Shown piece by piece: positions 46,291-57,789 of a stretch of 64,000 bases of DNA. The notes under the pieces were generated by a model. The model was not told where the DNA came from. It saw only the letters and a program-made list of their open reading frames with translations, and ran no database searches. Position 1 is the first letter of the stretch. Each line of letters begins with the position of its first letter. Origin of the DNA: Theropithecus gelada (taxonomy: Eukaryota; Chordata; Mammalia; Primates; Cercopithecidae); NCBI RefSeq assembly GCF_003255815.1, contig NC_037673.1, positions 84,421,700 through 84,485,699 on the forward strand, read 5' to 3'. The position numbers and the translations under genes are program-made.

Positions 46291-48434
46291 CCTTCTAGTG
46301 TTATATCAAAAAGTATCAAAATGGTTCTCAAAAGAAATACAAGAAAGTAAGTAAAAATGACTTAAATTTTTTAAAAAGATGTTACCTAGCCAAAATGAAG
46401 ACCAGAGAAGAAAGAACCCACTATGAGGCTGGATGTGAATTTAATGGCAAAGATGACTCTCAGTTTCTTAGCAGCCAAGCCAAAGAAACAAAAGTGAACA
46501 ATACACAAACGAGTTACTCGGAATTACCCCCAAACAACAACATCACAGTTTTATATGGCTTGTTTCTTACGATGCCCTTTGTCTATGATGTTTGGTACAG
46601 CTCTGTGATGGTTTAGCTCAATTTCTCATTTTATCATTATAATCTCATACATGTTTATGCATGGTGCACACATGGACTCCTTGGCACAAAGAAACAAAAT
46701 GTTGAGGAAGGAGTCCACACCTCAGGCTATATTCATCCTCACTGGAGAAATAAGCTGTCGTCGTTAAGAAGTAACTGTCGAGTAAGGGGGCTGATCTGGC
46801 AGACTATAGAGAATCCTTACACCATAGTCATGCCATGGTCATGTATGTGCATGTTAGTGTGCCTATGCATGTGTCTTACAACACCCTGTCATATGTCTGT
46901 GTCTTACTTTGCCATCTATTTATTATTCTCAGTGTTGCTCACGAAGAAGTCTTTCTATATACCTTCAAATGACAATTATTTCACAACTCTATAGCATTTT
47001 CATCTAGACCTTTACATGTTCTGAGAATGGAGTCTATGCCATCGGGAACATTTGTAATCGTAAATCCATGCCTTTTTGTGCATTGGTTAGGTAGATGACT
47101 CATAAAGATGAGGGTTGTCAAGAAGAGTTTGAAGATTAAAGATCTGCTAGCCAAAGTAGAAAACTAAGGAACCTGATGCTGGCTCCACAAGTTCTCACAC
47201 TTGTTTTTAGTTTGACAAAAAAAAAAAAAAAAAAAGAAAAGTAGGCTTCAAGTTCATTTTATTTGATTGTGTGCAATAGTGTTCCAAGAAAATATAAGAT
47301 TACTTTCTCTCCTGTTTGCCTTGATATATATACTCTGTGGGGAATAATAATTATAGAAAAAAAGTTGTTCTTCTTTATTAAATCTAATTTAATATAAACT
47401 TGCTGTTTAGGAAAATACTAAAAATGAGTTTTACTAGCCTGATTTGTTTTTACAGAAATACTATCAACTGAATAGAAGTGAAAGAGAAATCAAAATATTC
47501 TTACATCCATTCTGAATCTAACGTTCTCCAGTATATCAGAGAATCAGGCTCCATAAAAACTGTTAAGCAAACTAGGTCACAGATAACAAGGTAGCAATTA
47601 AAATGACTATATCAATTATTTGGTTATTTCCTAATATTTCACTCTGTAGGATCTTTTATATAGGACCCTCATTTAGTACTCTACTATGAAGAGAAAACTT
47701 TTTTAACATAACATTATTTATAGAATCATTTAAAATATGATGAATGGGAAAAGAGCATTCATTAAAAAGGTTGGGGGGGGGGATTACCAGAGAGCTCTCA
47801 TTTAGAAATATCTTCAACTAAAACGACTAAATTATAGTTGATGTGGTAAAGAAGAAATTTAATATGTTACCTAAAGAATATCATTTGGAATGCTTTAGTT
47901 TCTCTCCTCTCTGCTCTAGGAAATATGCTTCCTCCAATAGTGGGATTTCCTGCTACACTTTACATCAGTGCTTTTTCCATTGTTATTCCTTTCTTAAACC
48001 TAGATTAACCTATTAATTTAAAAACCTGGACCTTGTACAATGTTCTAGGAAACCAAGCCTGAGCGACCAGAGACTTACACAAATGATTTTATCGAGCCTG
48101 TTCTGTTTATTTAGCTGCTCTTATTTGATCCTTATAATTGAATTCTTACACCCTCCCAAAAGACAAAACCATATACTTTGAATTGTACCATGCATTAAAA
48201 TGGGTTGTTTACAGCTTTCTAGTGTTACTAAACCTCTAAACCTCTTTATGGCTTTTTGGAGCCAGTTCTCCTGAGATTATGTTTGGCTGAAGTCAATAGG
48301 AGCAGGGGTTTCAGACTACACCAAAGAGCTGAGGAAGATTCCACTGATTCAGCATCTGTCCTCGCTGCCCTAGGGTTCACTAGCATATATTTTCTAAAAA
48401 ATAAATATTAGGGAAAGTGTATGTGGTCAGATCC
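46291..48434. other. Unassigned stretch
   Basis: About 2.1 kb. It includes a 19-nt poly-A at 47218-47236 without a recognisable retroelement body and a run of ten G at 47773-47782. No gene or repeat named. Confidence 0.45.
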
Positions 48435-48930
48435 CATGCTGCATGCTGGGAGATACAGGTTTGGTCCTTGCCCTTAGAGCGTTCACTTTTCTTTTGGGAA
48501 AGAGAACATGTACCCAGATCATTAGGATCTGAAGGGAGTGTGAGATGGTATAGGCACAGTGTGCAGACAGTGAAGAGGAAAAGCTCCTTACCTGGCTAGG
48601 GGATGTGTGTATTGTGGGGTGGGCAGTCAGGGACAGTTTATAGTTCTACGGTTGAGACCATGCCTGAGTCTTTGTTTGTTTGTTTGTTTAGAGACAGCAT
48701 CTCACTCTGCTGTCCAGCTTGGAGTGCAGTGGTGAGATCATAATTCACTGTAACCTCAAACTCCAGGGCTCATATGATCCTGTTTCCTTAGCCTCTTGGG
48801 TAGCAAAGACAGACACAAGTGTGCCTGGATCTTAAAGGCTGAGTTACCAGGTTAGGGAAAGGAGGAGTTAAAAGTAGGGGGAGGAAGGGCATGCTAGTTG
48901 ACGGGGATGCCAGGATAAAAAGTCAATCAG
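48435..48930 (-). mobile_element. L2 LINE, antisense, split by an Alu monomer
   Basis: Left part: catgctgggagatacaggtttggtccttgcccttagagcgttcac. Right part after 48830: ggctgagttaccaggttagggaaaggaggag … gaggaagggcatgctag. Both are antisense L2 text in the right order. The Alu-like monomer at 48672-48827 lies between them. Confidence 0.6.
48672..48827 (-). mobile_element. Alu left monomer (FLAM/AluJ), antisense, (TTTG)n tail
   Basis: A tail of tttg units, then agagacagcatctcactctgc, cttggagtgcagtgg, ataattcactgtaacctcaaactcc. It ends near gtgtgcctgg without a full second arm. Old. Confidence 0.8.
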
Positions 48931-49121
48931 GGAGAACTCTTAAGTAAGTACAAGAAATACTTTCTTCTTCCACTATTAAGTTCCTTCATTTAAGAAAGAA
49001 CCCAGTGAATTGTGAAACGTTAAGAAATATAGCCTTAATCTCTTTTAATTTTTTTTTTTGATCTTTTCCATAGAAAAAAGAGAGGATGAGCTACATCATC
49101 ATCAAGGTTTCTTCAGGGCTC

Positions 49122-49365
49122 TGATATTATATGCTTTATATTTGTACAAATTTATAAGGCATATGTGAAAATTTGTTACATGTATGTAATGCATAGCGAT
49201 CAAGTTAAGGAATTTAGGGTGTATGTCTCCTGAGTACAAGACATTTTTGTTTAACTATAATCACTCTACTGTCAAGCACTGAATTTATTTCTTCTATCTA
49301 ATTGTATATTTTTACTCTTTAACCCATTTCTCTTTGTCTTTCCCACTATGTATTTAATTAACCTG
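49122..49365 (-). mobile_element. L1 (L1M/L1PB-type) 3' UTR, antisense
   Basis: The text tttgttacatgtatgtaatgcatagcgatcaagttaagg, ttagggtgtatgtctcc and taactataatcactctactgtc … cttctatctaattgtat matches the antisense 3' UTR of mid-age L1s, the same part as 29077-29310. Confidence 0.75.
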
Positions 49366-50125
49366 AGATAACAGACCCTTACACTGTTTGTATTAATATA
49401 TGGATATTATCTTCAGGAAAACAATAACACTGTTTATTTCTAGACATAATTTTGTAAATCAAAACATGAGAATAGTACACTTCTATTCCCTTTATGTACT
49501 CTGATTAAAATCAGTTTTACTGCACAAAGATTTGGTTTCAGAGGAATTTCCCAGGAAAGCCTTTTTCCACACATCGATCTATGGTCCTACTGTCACATTC
49601 AGAGTTTGGGATCCTTTTAAAAACAGGAATAGAAGATTCAAACTTATGTTACTACCAGGGAACGATAAATTTCCTTTGAAATGTCTTTACACATTTAGGC
49701 TATCATTACTATGCTACTTTTAAACTATGATAGTAATTGAAGCATTTTCATCATATGACTTTGCCCGAAAGTGTACCAAGTAGGAATTTGATTAACAGCA
49801 ACCAGCCAACGAAAGCCTAAAGTTCCAGCGCTGGTGTGTTATTCCTTGTCTTCGACGTGCCTCAGTATCCTTCGACATTTCTGCTCCACAGTTGTGACAA
49901 AGGAAGTTCTGTACAAAATGTGACCATTTTAGGCAGAAAGAAAAGGGAGGGAGAAAGGGCAAATACATGTGCCAGCGGAATGAGTCTCACTCAACAGCTT
50001 CTGCTTACATTTATTGGTAGAACTTAGTCCTAGGGCTCCCTACCTGTAAGGGAAGCTGGGAAATATAGTCTTTAGCTAATTATACTGCAACCCTTAGCTA
50101 CGTCGAGTTCTGTTCATAAAGAAGA
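49366..50125. other. Unassigned stretch
   Basis: No repeat or gene recognised. The 63-codon frames at 49532-49723 and 49836-50027 have no domain or splice support that I trust. Confidence 0.45.
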
Positions 50126-50150
50126 AAGAGTAAATGCAGCATTTACTCTT
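50126..50150. repeat. 12-bp perfect inverted repeat at an Alu 5' junction
   Basis: Arms aagagtaaatgc (50126-50137) and gcatttactctt (50139-50150) surround a single a. The left arm is also the left target duplication of the adjacent Alu fragment, matched by aaagagtaaaag after its tail. Confidence 0.9.
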
Positions 50151-50208
50151 GTACTCCAGCCTGTGCAAAAGAGTGAAACCTTGTCACACACACACACACA
50201 CACACACC
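50151..50208 (+). mobile_element. Severely 5'-truncated Alu with (CA)n tail
   Basis: Only gtactccagcctgtgcaaaagagtgaaaccttgtc remains, followed by a CA repeat (50185-50208) in place of the A tail. Flanking aaagagtaaa copies support a real short insertion. Confidence 0.85.
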
Positions 50209-50648
50209 AACCAAAGAGTAAAAGTAAAAAACCAAACAAACCAACAAAAAACAGACAAAAAATAGAAACGTGACTCAGTTTTAAATAAAAACAATTAAAA
50301 ATCTAAGTGGACAAAAGAGTGTAGTGTCTAAGAAAAAAGTTAGGCTTATTTCCTAACTGTGCTACACTGTAACAGTATCTTCCATATTTGCAGGCTGAAT
50401 TCATTTGAGTTGCCATGAGGTAGAGAAATAAAACCTGGACCAGTAGTCAGGAGAAAGAGATTCCACTCTCAAATCTGCTGCATTGTTACTTGAAGTGAAT
50501 TTACCTTTCTGAATTCCAGACTGAATTAATGATTTTCAAATTTTTCTTAAAGCTGTGAAACACTTTGTTCGAACAGAGGCCACCTGTAAAATACCCAGCA
50601 CTACTTGGGTTGAAGTTGGATGTGGTGATAGTAGATCAGAAATCCTAC

Positions 50649-50956
50649 TTGGCTGACTGGGCACAGTGACTCATGCCTGTAATCCTAGCACTTTGGGAGG
50701 CTGAGGTGGGTGGATCGCTTGACGTCAGGAGTTCGAGACCAGCCTGGCCAACAGGTGAAACACCATCTCTACAAAAATAGAAAAATTAGCCAGGTGTGGT
50801 GGCTTACACCTGTAATCCCACCTACTGAGGAGGCTGAGGCAAGAGAGTCGCTTGAAGCGGGGAGGCAGAGGTTACAGTGAGCTAAGATTGCACCACCGCA
50901 CTCCAGCCTGGACAACAGAGTGAGACTGTTTCAAAGAATAACAACAGCAACAACGA
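50649..50956 (+). mobile_element. Alu (AluS-like), full length
   Basis: From ggctgactgggcacagtgactcatgcc to cagagtgagactgtttc with an aac-rich tail. Target duplication agaaatcctac lies before (50638-50648) and after (50957-50967). The text ttgacgtcaggagttcgagaccagcctggcc fits S-type. Confidence 0.95.
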
Positions 50957-50967
50957 AGAAATCCTAC

Positions 50968-52261
50968 ATGGTTTCTGAGCCTTTTCCTGACTTTAACATT
51001 CCACATGTCATCATTAAGGCGAGACCAAACCCTAGCTGCCCTAAGAAACCATGTGGTACCACTTGGAGTACATCTAGGCATTATTAAATGTGCTTTTCAA
51101 AACACTGTCTTTTATTTTGTTCAACAAATGAATTACATTTCCCTTTTATTTCTGTTACTTATTTTTAATAGTCTCCGTTTTGTAAAACTTCTTACCACAT
51201 TCTTTTCAAACTCTGGAAATAGTGTGTGGCTCCTGGGAAATTCTCAGAGGTTTAAATTTTTGCATTTTCCCCAAAATTTGTTTGGCTTCCTACATGGATT
51301 TTTTTTTTTTAAACCCTCTGCCCAATACTTAAATCACATTTACAACATCATGCATAGCTCGTGGGGGAGAATGGTAATGTTTTTGCTTCAAAGGTCATCA
51401 TAACAGGAGGTCAGTGAAAAATCAAACATGACTTTAAAAACATAAGGGCAGAAAGACACCCACAAAACTGGGCATGTGGATTGAGTGCTAGATGGGTGGT
51501 CAACCCAACCCAGACACTCCAGCAGTAGTCCAACCACATAACAGACCGGAAAACTCCAAAGTTGCTAACTAAGAAGCTGGTTTTATTTTATTTAATTTTT
51601 TTCAAGAATTCTATTTCTGGTCACTGCTATCAAGAGGTAGAAAATGTGCTGATTTCTTGTGTTACTTCATATTGGTCTTTTATGTAAGGTGTTTTTATGA
51701 AGATATAAAATGCATTTACACTTTGGGGTTTTATGAACCTAGAATAATACTCAATAACTCAGCATTTTCTTAGTGTACCAATTGAAATAATCAAAAATAA
51801 CCTTTAATTTTTGCATACTACATGTTTATAAGTTAAAGTAAAAATTTTAATGAGCTAGTAGTTCACATAGTTTCATTAGTTTAATTTTTACTATTCTGAA
51901 TAGAATCTTAGACTTATAAAATCTTATCACTTTAACGTTGCCTGTTAATTCAAGATTCAATGAAGTATTTTCTTTGTGTTGGAAATCAAAGTTTTGGAGT
52001 TAATCATATTTTAAACAATGAAATTTATAAAGTGTATGAATTGCTGAACTTTTTATATCCATTCACATCAGAACATGTGGCAGGATGACAGTCTGGTTTT
52101 TGATCATTAAATTAAAAAACCCAAATATTTCTTTAGTTTTTGTAGCCTATTATTTGGAATATTTGATACTCACGTCCATATATTTATTTTGGTCGTTTAC
52201 CTTTAAGATAGAGTTAGAGACAGTTCTTCTTTCACATGCAAAAGAGTGTGGGATAAAAAAT
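50968..52261. other. Unassigned stretch
   Basis: No repeat or gene recognised. Includes a 14-nt poly-T at about 51298-51311. The 132-codon frame at 51005-51403 is Phe-rich, includes that tract and has no domain. Confidence 0.45.
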
Positions 52262-52271
52262 GTCCTTTACT

Positions 52272-52615
52272 GTATGAGTTCATGTCTGTGTAGGGACATA
52301 GATGAAGCTAGAAACCATCATTCTGAGCAAACTATCGCAAGGAAAGAAAACCAAACACTGCATGTTCTCACTCATAGGTGGGAACTGAACAATGAGAACA
52401 GTTGGACACAGGGTGGGGAACATCACACACCGGGGCCTGTCGTGGGGTGGGGGGAGTGGGGAGGGATAACATTAGGAGAAATACCTAATGTAAATGACGA
52501 GTTAACGGGCACAGCACACCAACATGGCACATGTATACATATGTAACATACCTGCATGTTGTGCACATGTACCCTACAACTTAAAATATAAAATATAATA
52601 AAATAAGAAAAAAAA
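52272..52615 (+). mobile_element. L1PA LINE, 5'-truncated
   Basis: Sense L1PA 3' end from gtatgagttcatgtctgtgtaggg through gaaaccatcattctgagc, cactcataggtgggaactg and cggggcctgtcgtgg to an A-rich tail. Target duplication gtcctttact at 52262-52271 and 52616-52625. The 153-codon frame from 52085 is mostly L1 text and not a gene. Confidence 0.95.
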
Positions 52616-52625
52616 GTCCTTTACT

Positions 52626-53409
52626 TTGTTTTTGTTAATTGAGTTATAATTGAATATCTCTAGCTTAGATCTTTTCCCTTATTTCCAGACACAGACAGAT
52701 ATAGTAACTCCTTGGCATATGAAATGGAATTATTATTAGAGAAACATGAATAATCCAAATATTCACTTATCAAAATAATTTTACTGTAAGAAATTATGGC
52801 AAAGGACTTTGTAACATAGTTTTCAAAGCTGTGTGGCTTCCTGTTAATTTTCTATATGTTAAAAGACTGAACCAAAACACCAAGGACCACAGTCCTCCAC
52901 TCCTGGGTACCCCTAGAAGAGAAGATTGACCCCCACTCCTCCTGTTCTTATCTTCTTGGTATGCCCTGTGGAGTGCTGGCCAATAAACATAGCCGGGGGA
53001 AGGATTTCTCTGGCTTTTTTTCTTTCTCCCACCAGATTTCCCAGTAAGCAAGACAACTAGAACACAGTTGGTTTTTTGTTTGTTTGTTTGTTTTTGTTTT
53101 GTTTTGCTGTGATTCAAGGCTAAATCAAAGTGGTTAAAATTCAAAAAGCAAATTTTGCAATGTGGAAAATTCAAGGATAGCCAACTATTTCAAAACTACA
53201 AAACTACAAGTCTAGAGTTAGCAGTAGCTTACAGTGCTACTGGCTAGTTTACTATGTCTGCAGACCGTGCAGTGAGAGTGTGCCGCCCAGACTGAAATGT
53301 ATGCTGTTTCGAGGGCTGCAAGGGTAAACTGTATACCATATAAACCAAGAAGTGTGCTCAGGTCAACTTTCTAGCAACTATCCCAGGTTACCCCAAACTG
53401 ACCTCATCA
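52626..53409. other. Unassigned stretch with a (TTTG)n tract
   Basis: The segment 53071-53106 is a TTTG/TTTTG repeat with no Alu body beside it. The segment 52870-53040 is GC-richer. The 126-codon antisense frame (52794-53174) crosses both and shows no domain. Confidence 0.45.
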
Positions 53410-54050
53410 TATTCTCTCCTCAACAGATTCATTTTTTAGTATTCCCTATCTCACCTGGATTGCTGTAGTAACCCTCTGGCTCCCCTGAGTCATTTACACT
53501 TTGGCCAGAATGGTTTTTCTCAAACACCAATCTGATGAAGCCCCTCGCTAAAATGTCTAAAGTGGCTCTTGATTAATTTCAGGGTAAAAATCTAGACATG
53601 GCGTAAGAGGCTGTTGACCATCAGGGCCTGTCTTTTAGTCCAGCTTCTTTTCTCTCTATACCCCTGTGTACACCCAGCCTTCAGCTGCATCTAAAGCCTG
53701 GAGTTTTCTAAAAGCACCTTCAGGCCCATGCTTTCATGCTGTGGCATCTGTGGTTCCTGCTGCTTGGAATTCCCTTCTCCATTATTTGGCCTGTTACTCA
53801 TCTTCGAAAGCTTATTTAAGCATGACCTTTTCTGGGAAGTTTCCCAAGGAAACTTCCCAGGAGCCCTCTCATCCTCCAGCATCTTTTAACATAGCATTTA
53901 CCTTGGGGATTTGTAATTGTGAATTCACCAGGGATATCTCTGAAAGCAATGGGTGCTCTTTGTATCTAAGTATTTACAATGTGTAGTTCAGTTCTTGACC
54001 CACAGTAGAAGCTCACTAAACAAATATTTGCTAAATGAGTGAATGGATGG
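53410..54050 (+). mobile_element. L2 LINE 3' region, sense, long copy
   Basis: Consecutive blocks follow L2: ttggccagaatggtttttctcaaac, caatctgatgaagcccctc, cagggtaaaaatctagac, tgctgcttggaattccc, ttcccaggagccctctc, gatttgtaattgtgaattc, and the terminus gacccacagtagaagctcactaaacaaatatttgc. Open frames on both strands are incidental. Confidence 0.85.
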
Positions 54051-54432
54051 TTAGAAACCATACGGCTTGGCTTGGAATGGGCTGTTCAGTAGTTCATCTC
54101 TTGGGGCATGTAGAATCAAGATCACAAAGTATATCCAGATGGACTAGATTTCTTGTTGTGTATGCAAGCCTTAAAAACTGAGGAGCCTAGCGTACATAAA
54201 CCAACTAAAATTGATCTCTGGGATAGATAAGCAGATCCTAAGAGTGCCCAGCTACTAGTGGTAGTAACAGTGGTCAGGTGAAGAACCATTAATTACTAAG
54301 ATGTTTGTAAAAATGAAGATATGATTGTGGTGCTAAGGAGAAATTAAATATTTCCCATTCAATTATATTTAGGAATAATAAAAATTCTGAAAATAGTCTA
54401 AGTCTTTGCTTTTAAAAAAACGATCAAGTTTG
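54051..54432. other. Unassigned stretch
   Basis: No repeat or gene recognised between the L2 and the next Alu. Confidence 0.5.
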
Positions 54433-54433
54433 A

Positions 54434-54730
54434 GGCTGGGTGCAGCGGCTCAGGCCTGTTATCCCAGCACTTTGAAAGGCCGAGGCAGGTGGATTGCTTG
54501 AACTCAGAAGTTCGAGACCAGCCTGGGCAACATGGTGAAACCCCTCTCTACCAAAAATACAAAAATTAGCTGGGTGTGCTGGCATGCGCCTGTAGTCTCA
54601 GCTACTGTGGAAGCTGAGGCAGGAGGATCACTTGAACCTGGGAGGCAAATGTTGCAATGAGCAGAGATTGCACCACTGCACTCCAGCCTGGGTGACAAAG
54701 CAAAACCCTGTCTCAGGGAAAAAAAAAAAG
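54434..54730 (+). mobile_element. Alu (old, J/S-type), full length
   Basis: From ggctgggtgcagcggctcaggcc to gacaaagcaaaaccctgtctc plus A tail. The sequence gcttgaactcagaagttcgagaccagcctgggcaac is J-like. Flanks cgatcaagt and gaatcaagt are a decayed target duplication. Confidence 0.94.
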
Positions 54731-54739
54731 AATCAAGTA

Positions 54740-55299
54740 AGAAAGTAATTTCATTTCAGCGGGAAAAGTATTTGGTTAATATTCTTCCTGAATGTTTATA
54801 TATTTATATAAATTGTGTGAATTTCCAGTAAGAGAAAAGCAGTCCTTGTTATTGTTTAATCTAATATTTTTATTACACGTTCTCTAAACATGAGTATGCC
54901 TTTGGGGGAAGACAGAGAAGCATGGAAGCCATGTGAAAAAACAAACGGATCCTAAGGTATAAACAAAGTGCAGATGATTATCAGCCATGCTGCAGGGATT
55001 TCTTGTTTGTCTTCTTGGTGGTGTTAGCTAATTTTATCTTCCAATCCCCGATTCCTTATAGGACCTGGACACTTTGAACCTCTCAGGACCCCTCAGATTC
55101 TAGCACATAAACTCGAAGCCAAATTCACAGCCAGTTCTCCTTCAAACTGCCTTAATCTGTTTTTGAGTTAATCAGAAGGGCCTTTTAACAACTTTCCATT
55201 TGAGTCCTAAGAAAAGCCTAGGTCATTAGGCAATAAAGCCATAGTGCTGGCCCCTAATCAAGGTCAGTACATGTCATTGTACGACTGATCCAAATTTGA
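54740..55299. other. Unassigned stretch
   Basis: No repeat or gene recognised. Confidence 0.5.
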
Positions 55300-55930
55300 G
55301 TTGGTTCAGTTATTTAATTTGTTCATTGTCCACAATGTTCCAGTCACAGTACCAGGTGCTCAGAGTGTAGTGTTAGAGACAAGATTCAAAGTAAGTAATT
55401 TTAAGACCAGTGTCATATGTGCCATTATAGAAGTATGGCCGAAAATGGAATTTATATAAATAAGCATGTGAGTTGTTCACTAAACAGGGGTGGGCAAGAA
55501 AGACCTTACAGAAGAGGTGAATATCTTAGCAGGATTTCAAAGAATGAACTAGAGTTTTGCAGGCAGATGAGATAGGAAAGGGTGCCAGGGAGAAAGAAAA
55601 GCATGGGCAAGGGCTCAGGAGGTGGGGAACAATGTGATATAGTTTGAGGTACTGGAGTATAAAGTTAACAAGAGGAGAATATTTAGAAGGGAGGATGGAG
55701 AGGTAGGCAGAGAGCAGATTATCAGGTTAAAGTATTAGAAATTAGCATTGAGGTTTCCTAGAAACCAGCAGCACATTCAATGCAAGCAGGTGGCATGGTC
55801 ATATTAGTTTTAGTTTAGTAATCAGTGTAGAAGATGGGTGAAAGGGGTTGAGTCTGGAGGCAACAAGCATAGTTGGTAATAGCAGTCTAGATGTGACCTG
55901 ACAGGGGCCTTTACTAGCCCAGTGGTGGGT
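55300..55930 (-). mobile_element. L2 LINE 3' region, antisense, long copy
   Basis: Ordered antisense L2 blocks: ttgttcattgtccacaatgttcc … accaggtgctcagagtg, gaccttacagaagaggtgaatatc, gaaaagcatgggcaagggctcagg, gggaggatggagaggtaggcag, ggtggcatggtcatatta, tagcagtctagatgtgacc. This is one of the best-preserved L2 copies here. Confidence 0.8.
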
Positions 55931-55959
55931 ATTTTTTAATGCATTCGTCTTTCTTCTAG

Positions 55960-56060
55960 GCTGTGAATTTCTTATAATGAGGGTATGGTCTTCCTCACAC
56001 TTGGTTCTTCATGCTTCTTGCCTACTATCATACCTGACATGCAGTAAATTATCATAGCAA
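55960..56060 (+). mobile_element. L2 LINE 3' end, sense
   Basis: The sequence ctaggctgtgaatttcttataatgagggtatgg … catacctgacatgcagtaaattatc follows the L2 terminus. It lies tail-adjacent to an antisense L2 copy. Confidence 0.65.
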
Positions 56061-56788
56061 GGCAAAAAATCCTTTAAACATGTACTCTTTATTACTCTGT
56101 TGGACTATGATGAGAGCATCTTATTGTATGGCTATCTAAAATTATTTATGAAGATTTTTTTTGTGTTGAAAATGCCACAATAATTTAATTGTGAGTTTCA
56201 ATCAAGAAATTAAGAGGATATTTTGTCTATAAAAATAAGGTTTATTGTTCACATCTGTTTTATGTTTTCATATATATGATGAAATAGACAATTTACTCTG
56301 TAAGTCTTAAATATAAGAATGATTCATTATTTCTTTCTGAGCCAGGAATGTACTTGATTATTTTCTCCAGTGGTAGCAATAGATGTATACAAATTAACAT
56401 ATATTTCTCATTCCATTCTTGTATAAAATAACATACGCAACCAGTTTGAACAGCTAGAGCATAATAAACTGAAACTCTTTATGGAATCACTCTTTCCCTA
56501 CCACAGTTGAAATCTTAGGTAAGTTCTATATCTTTTTCATCCCCTTTTGGACAATAAAGGAAGTACTCTAGTCACTTACAGTCAGAACCCCATTTCAGTA
56601 ATTAAAATGACTAGTCCATGCAATAATCAGTAATCTCAGATTTCTGTAAATGCAAAAGCTCTCATTTCCTGTATTGGTTCCACTGCCATTCCCCTAACCA
56701 CTGGCTCTGGGGTTTTCACCATTCCTCGGTGGAGAAAGAGGGAAGAGAGGCAAGGGCAGGGATGCTAGTGGTCTACATTGGCTTGTCG
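56061..56788. other. Unassigned stretch
   Basis: No repeat or gene recognised. Confidence 0.5.
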
Positions 56789-56790
56789 CA

Positions 56791-56869
56791 TTAGGCTGGT
56801 GCAAAAGGAATTGCGGTTTTTGACATTACTTTAAAGTCAAAAACCACAGTTACTTTTGCACCAATCTAA
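56791..56869. mobile_element. MADE1 mariner MITE (near-perfect hairpin)
   Basis: 79 bp from ttaggctggtgcaaaagg to tttgcaccaatctaa. The arms pair over almost the full length, with the loop near attactttaaagt. It is better preserved than 19886-19966. The right side is followed by TA; the left dinucleotide is ca, probably a mutated TA. MADE1 elements are the known source of the primate miR-548 family, and the 3' arm caaaaaccacagttactttt is close to miR-548-type text. Transcription here is not shown. Confidence 0.95.
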
Positions 56870-57785
56870 TATGCTCTCAGCTGATGTGGGACACTCTTAT
56901 GGGTTCTGCAGAAATTCCCTCACTAAAACCGTCTAGTCTCTTTCTGTTTGATTGCTTCAATAGCCCCTCAGCTTCTACACCAGTTAGTACCCCATAGCTT
57001 CTTTATGCCAAGATTGCCTCATCCTCAGAAAAAAATCCTTTTAAAAGAAATTCTTACCCAGATGTCATCTAAAAAGCCCACACTGGGTCATGGAAACACC
57101 AGCCTGTGCTTTATTGTCCGTGGAAGTGCAACTGGCTCCAAGGACAGCTGTATCTCTTTGCATTGCCTCTAAGTAGGCAACTCCAGCTATAGAGTCTTTT
57201 GCCTGAAATTTCTCAAAGGTGGACCAAACACATGTGTCCTTTGTCCTCCAAGCTTTAGGGATAAACATTAAACTCTCTGTGAGGTGTTCTTGATGCCTCT
57301 CTTACAGATGAGGGAGATGGAAAATAGCAACAGCCTCCAACAACATTCTGCAGAGAAATTCTTATGTCTCTCAGTTTCCTCAATATCAACTGTTTCAGAC
57401 CCTTGAGTAGATGTTGAGTCACTAAGCAGTTTCAGGCCACTTCCTTTGAGGTCTTGTTTAGGAGGTCCATTGCCTTATTTTAGAATGTGGGAGAACTTGC
57501 CACCTATTGTTTCCGTTTTGATTTTGGGGGCCTCCCCCAAAACTTAGATAGAAAGAATCTTTCCTTAATACCTGGCTACAGAGACAAGTGTAAGATATCT
57601 GTAAATCATGGCCATAAACTGGAATAAAGTGAGTTGGTTTATTGGAGATGTAAATGCTTAACCTAGGCATACAATAAACATAATATCAATGCACAACAAT
57701 ACTGAGCATCATTTTAAAATGTAAAATCAAACAGAAATCAGTAAAAGCAACAAAAATTGCTTACCATCTCCTAAATACTGGTTTA
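56870..57785. other. Unassigned stretch
   Basis: No repeat or gene recognised. Opposed frames at 56948-57268 are uninformative. Confidence 0.45.
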
Positions 57786-57789
57786 TTCC

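Noticed and set aside
47218..47236. Poly-A run as a sign of a processed pseudogene
   Set aside because: No coding or RNA-gene sequence recognised upstream and no target duplication found.
52085..52546. 153-codon open frame
   Set aside because: Its second half is L1PA 3' UTR text and the rest lacks start context or a domain.
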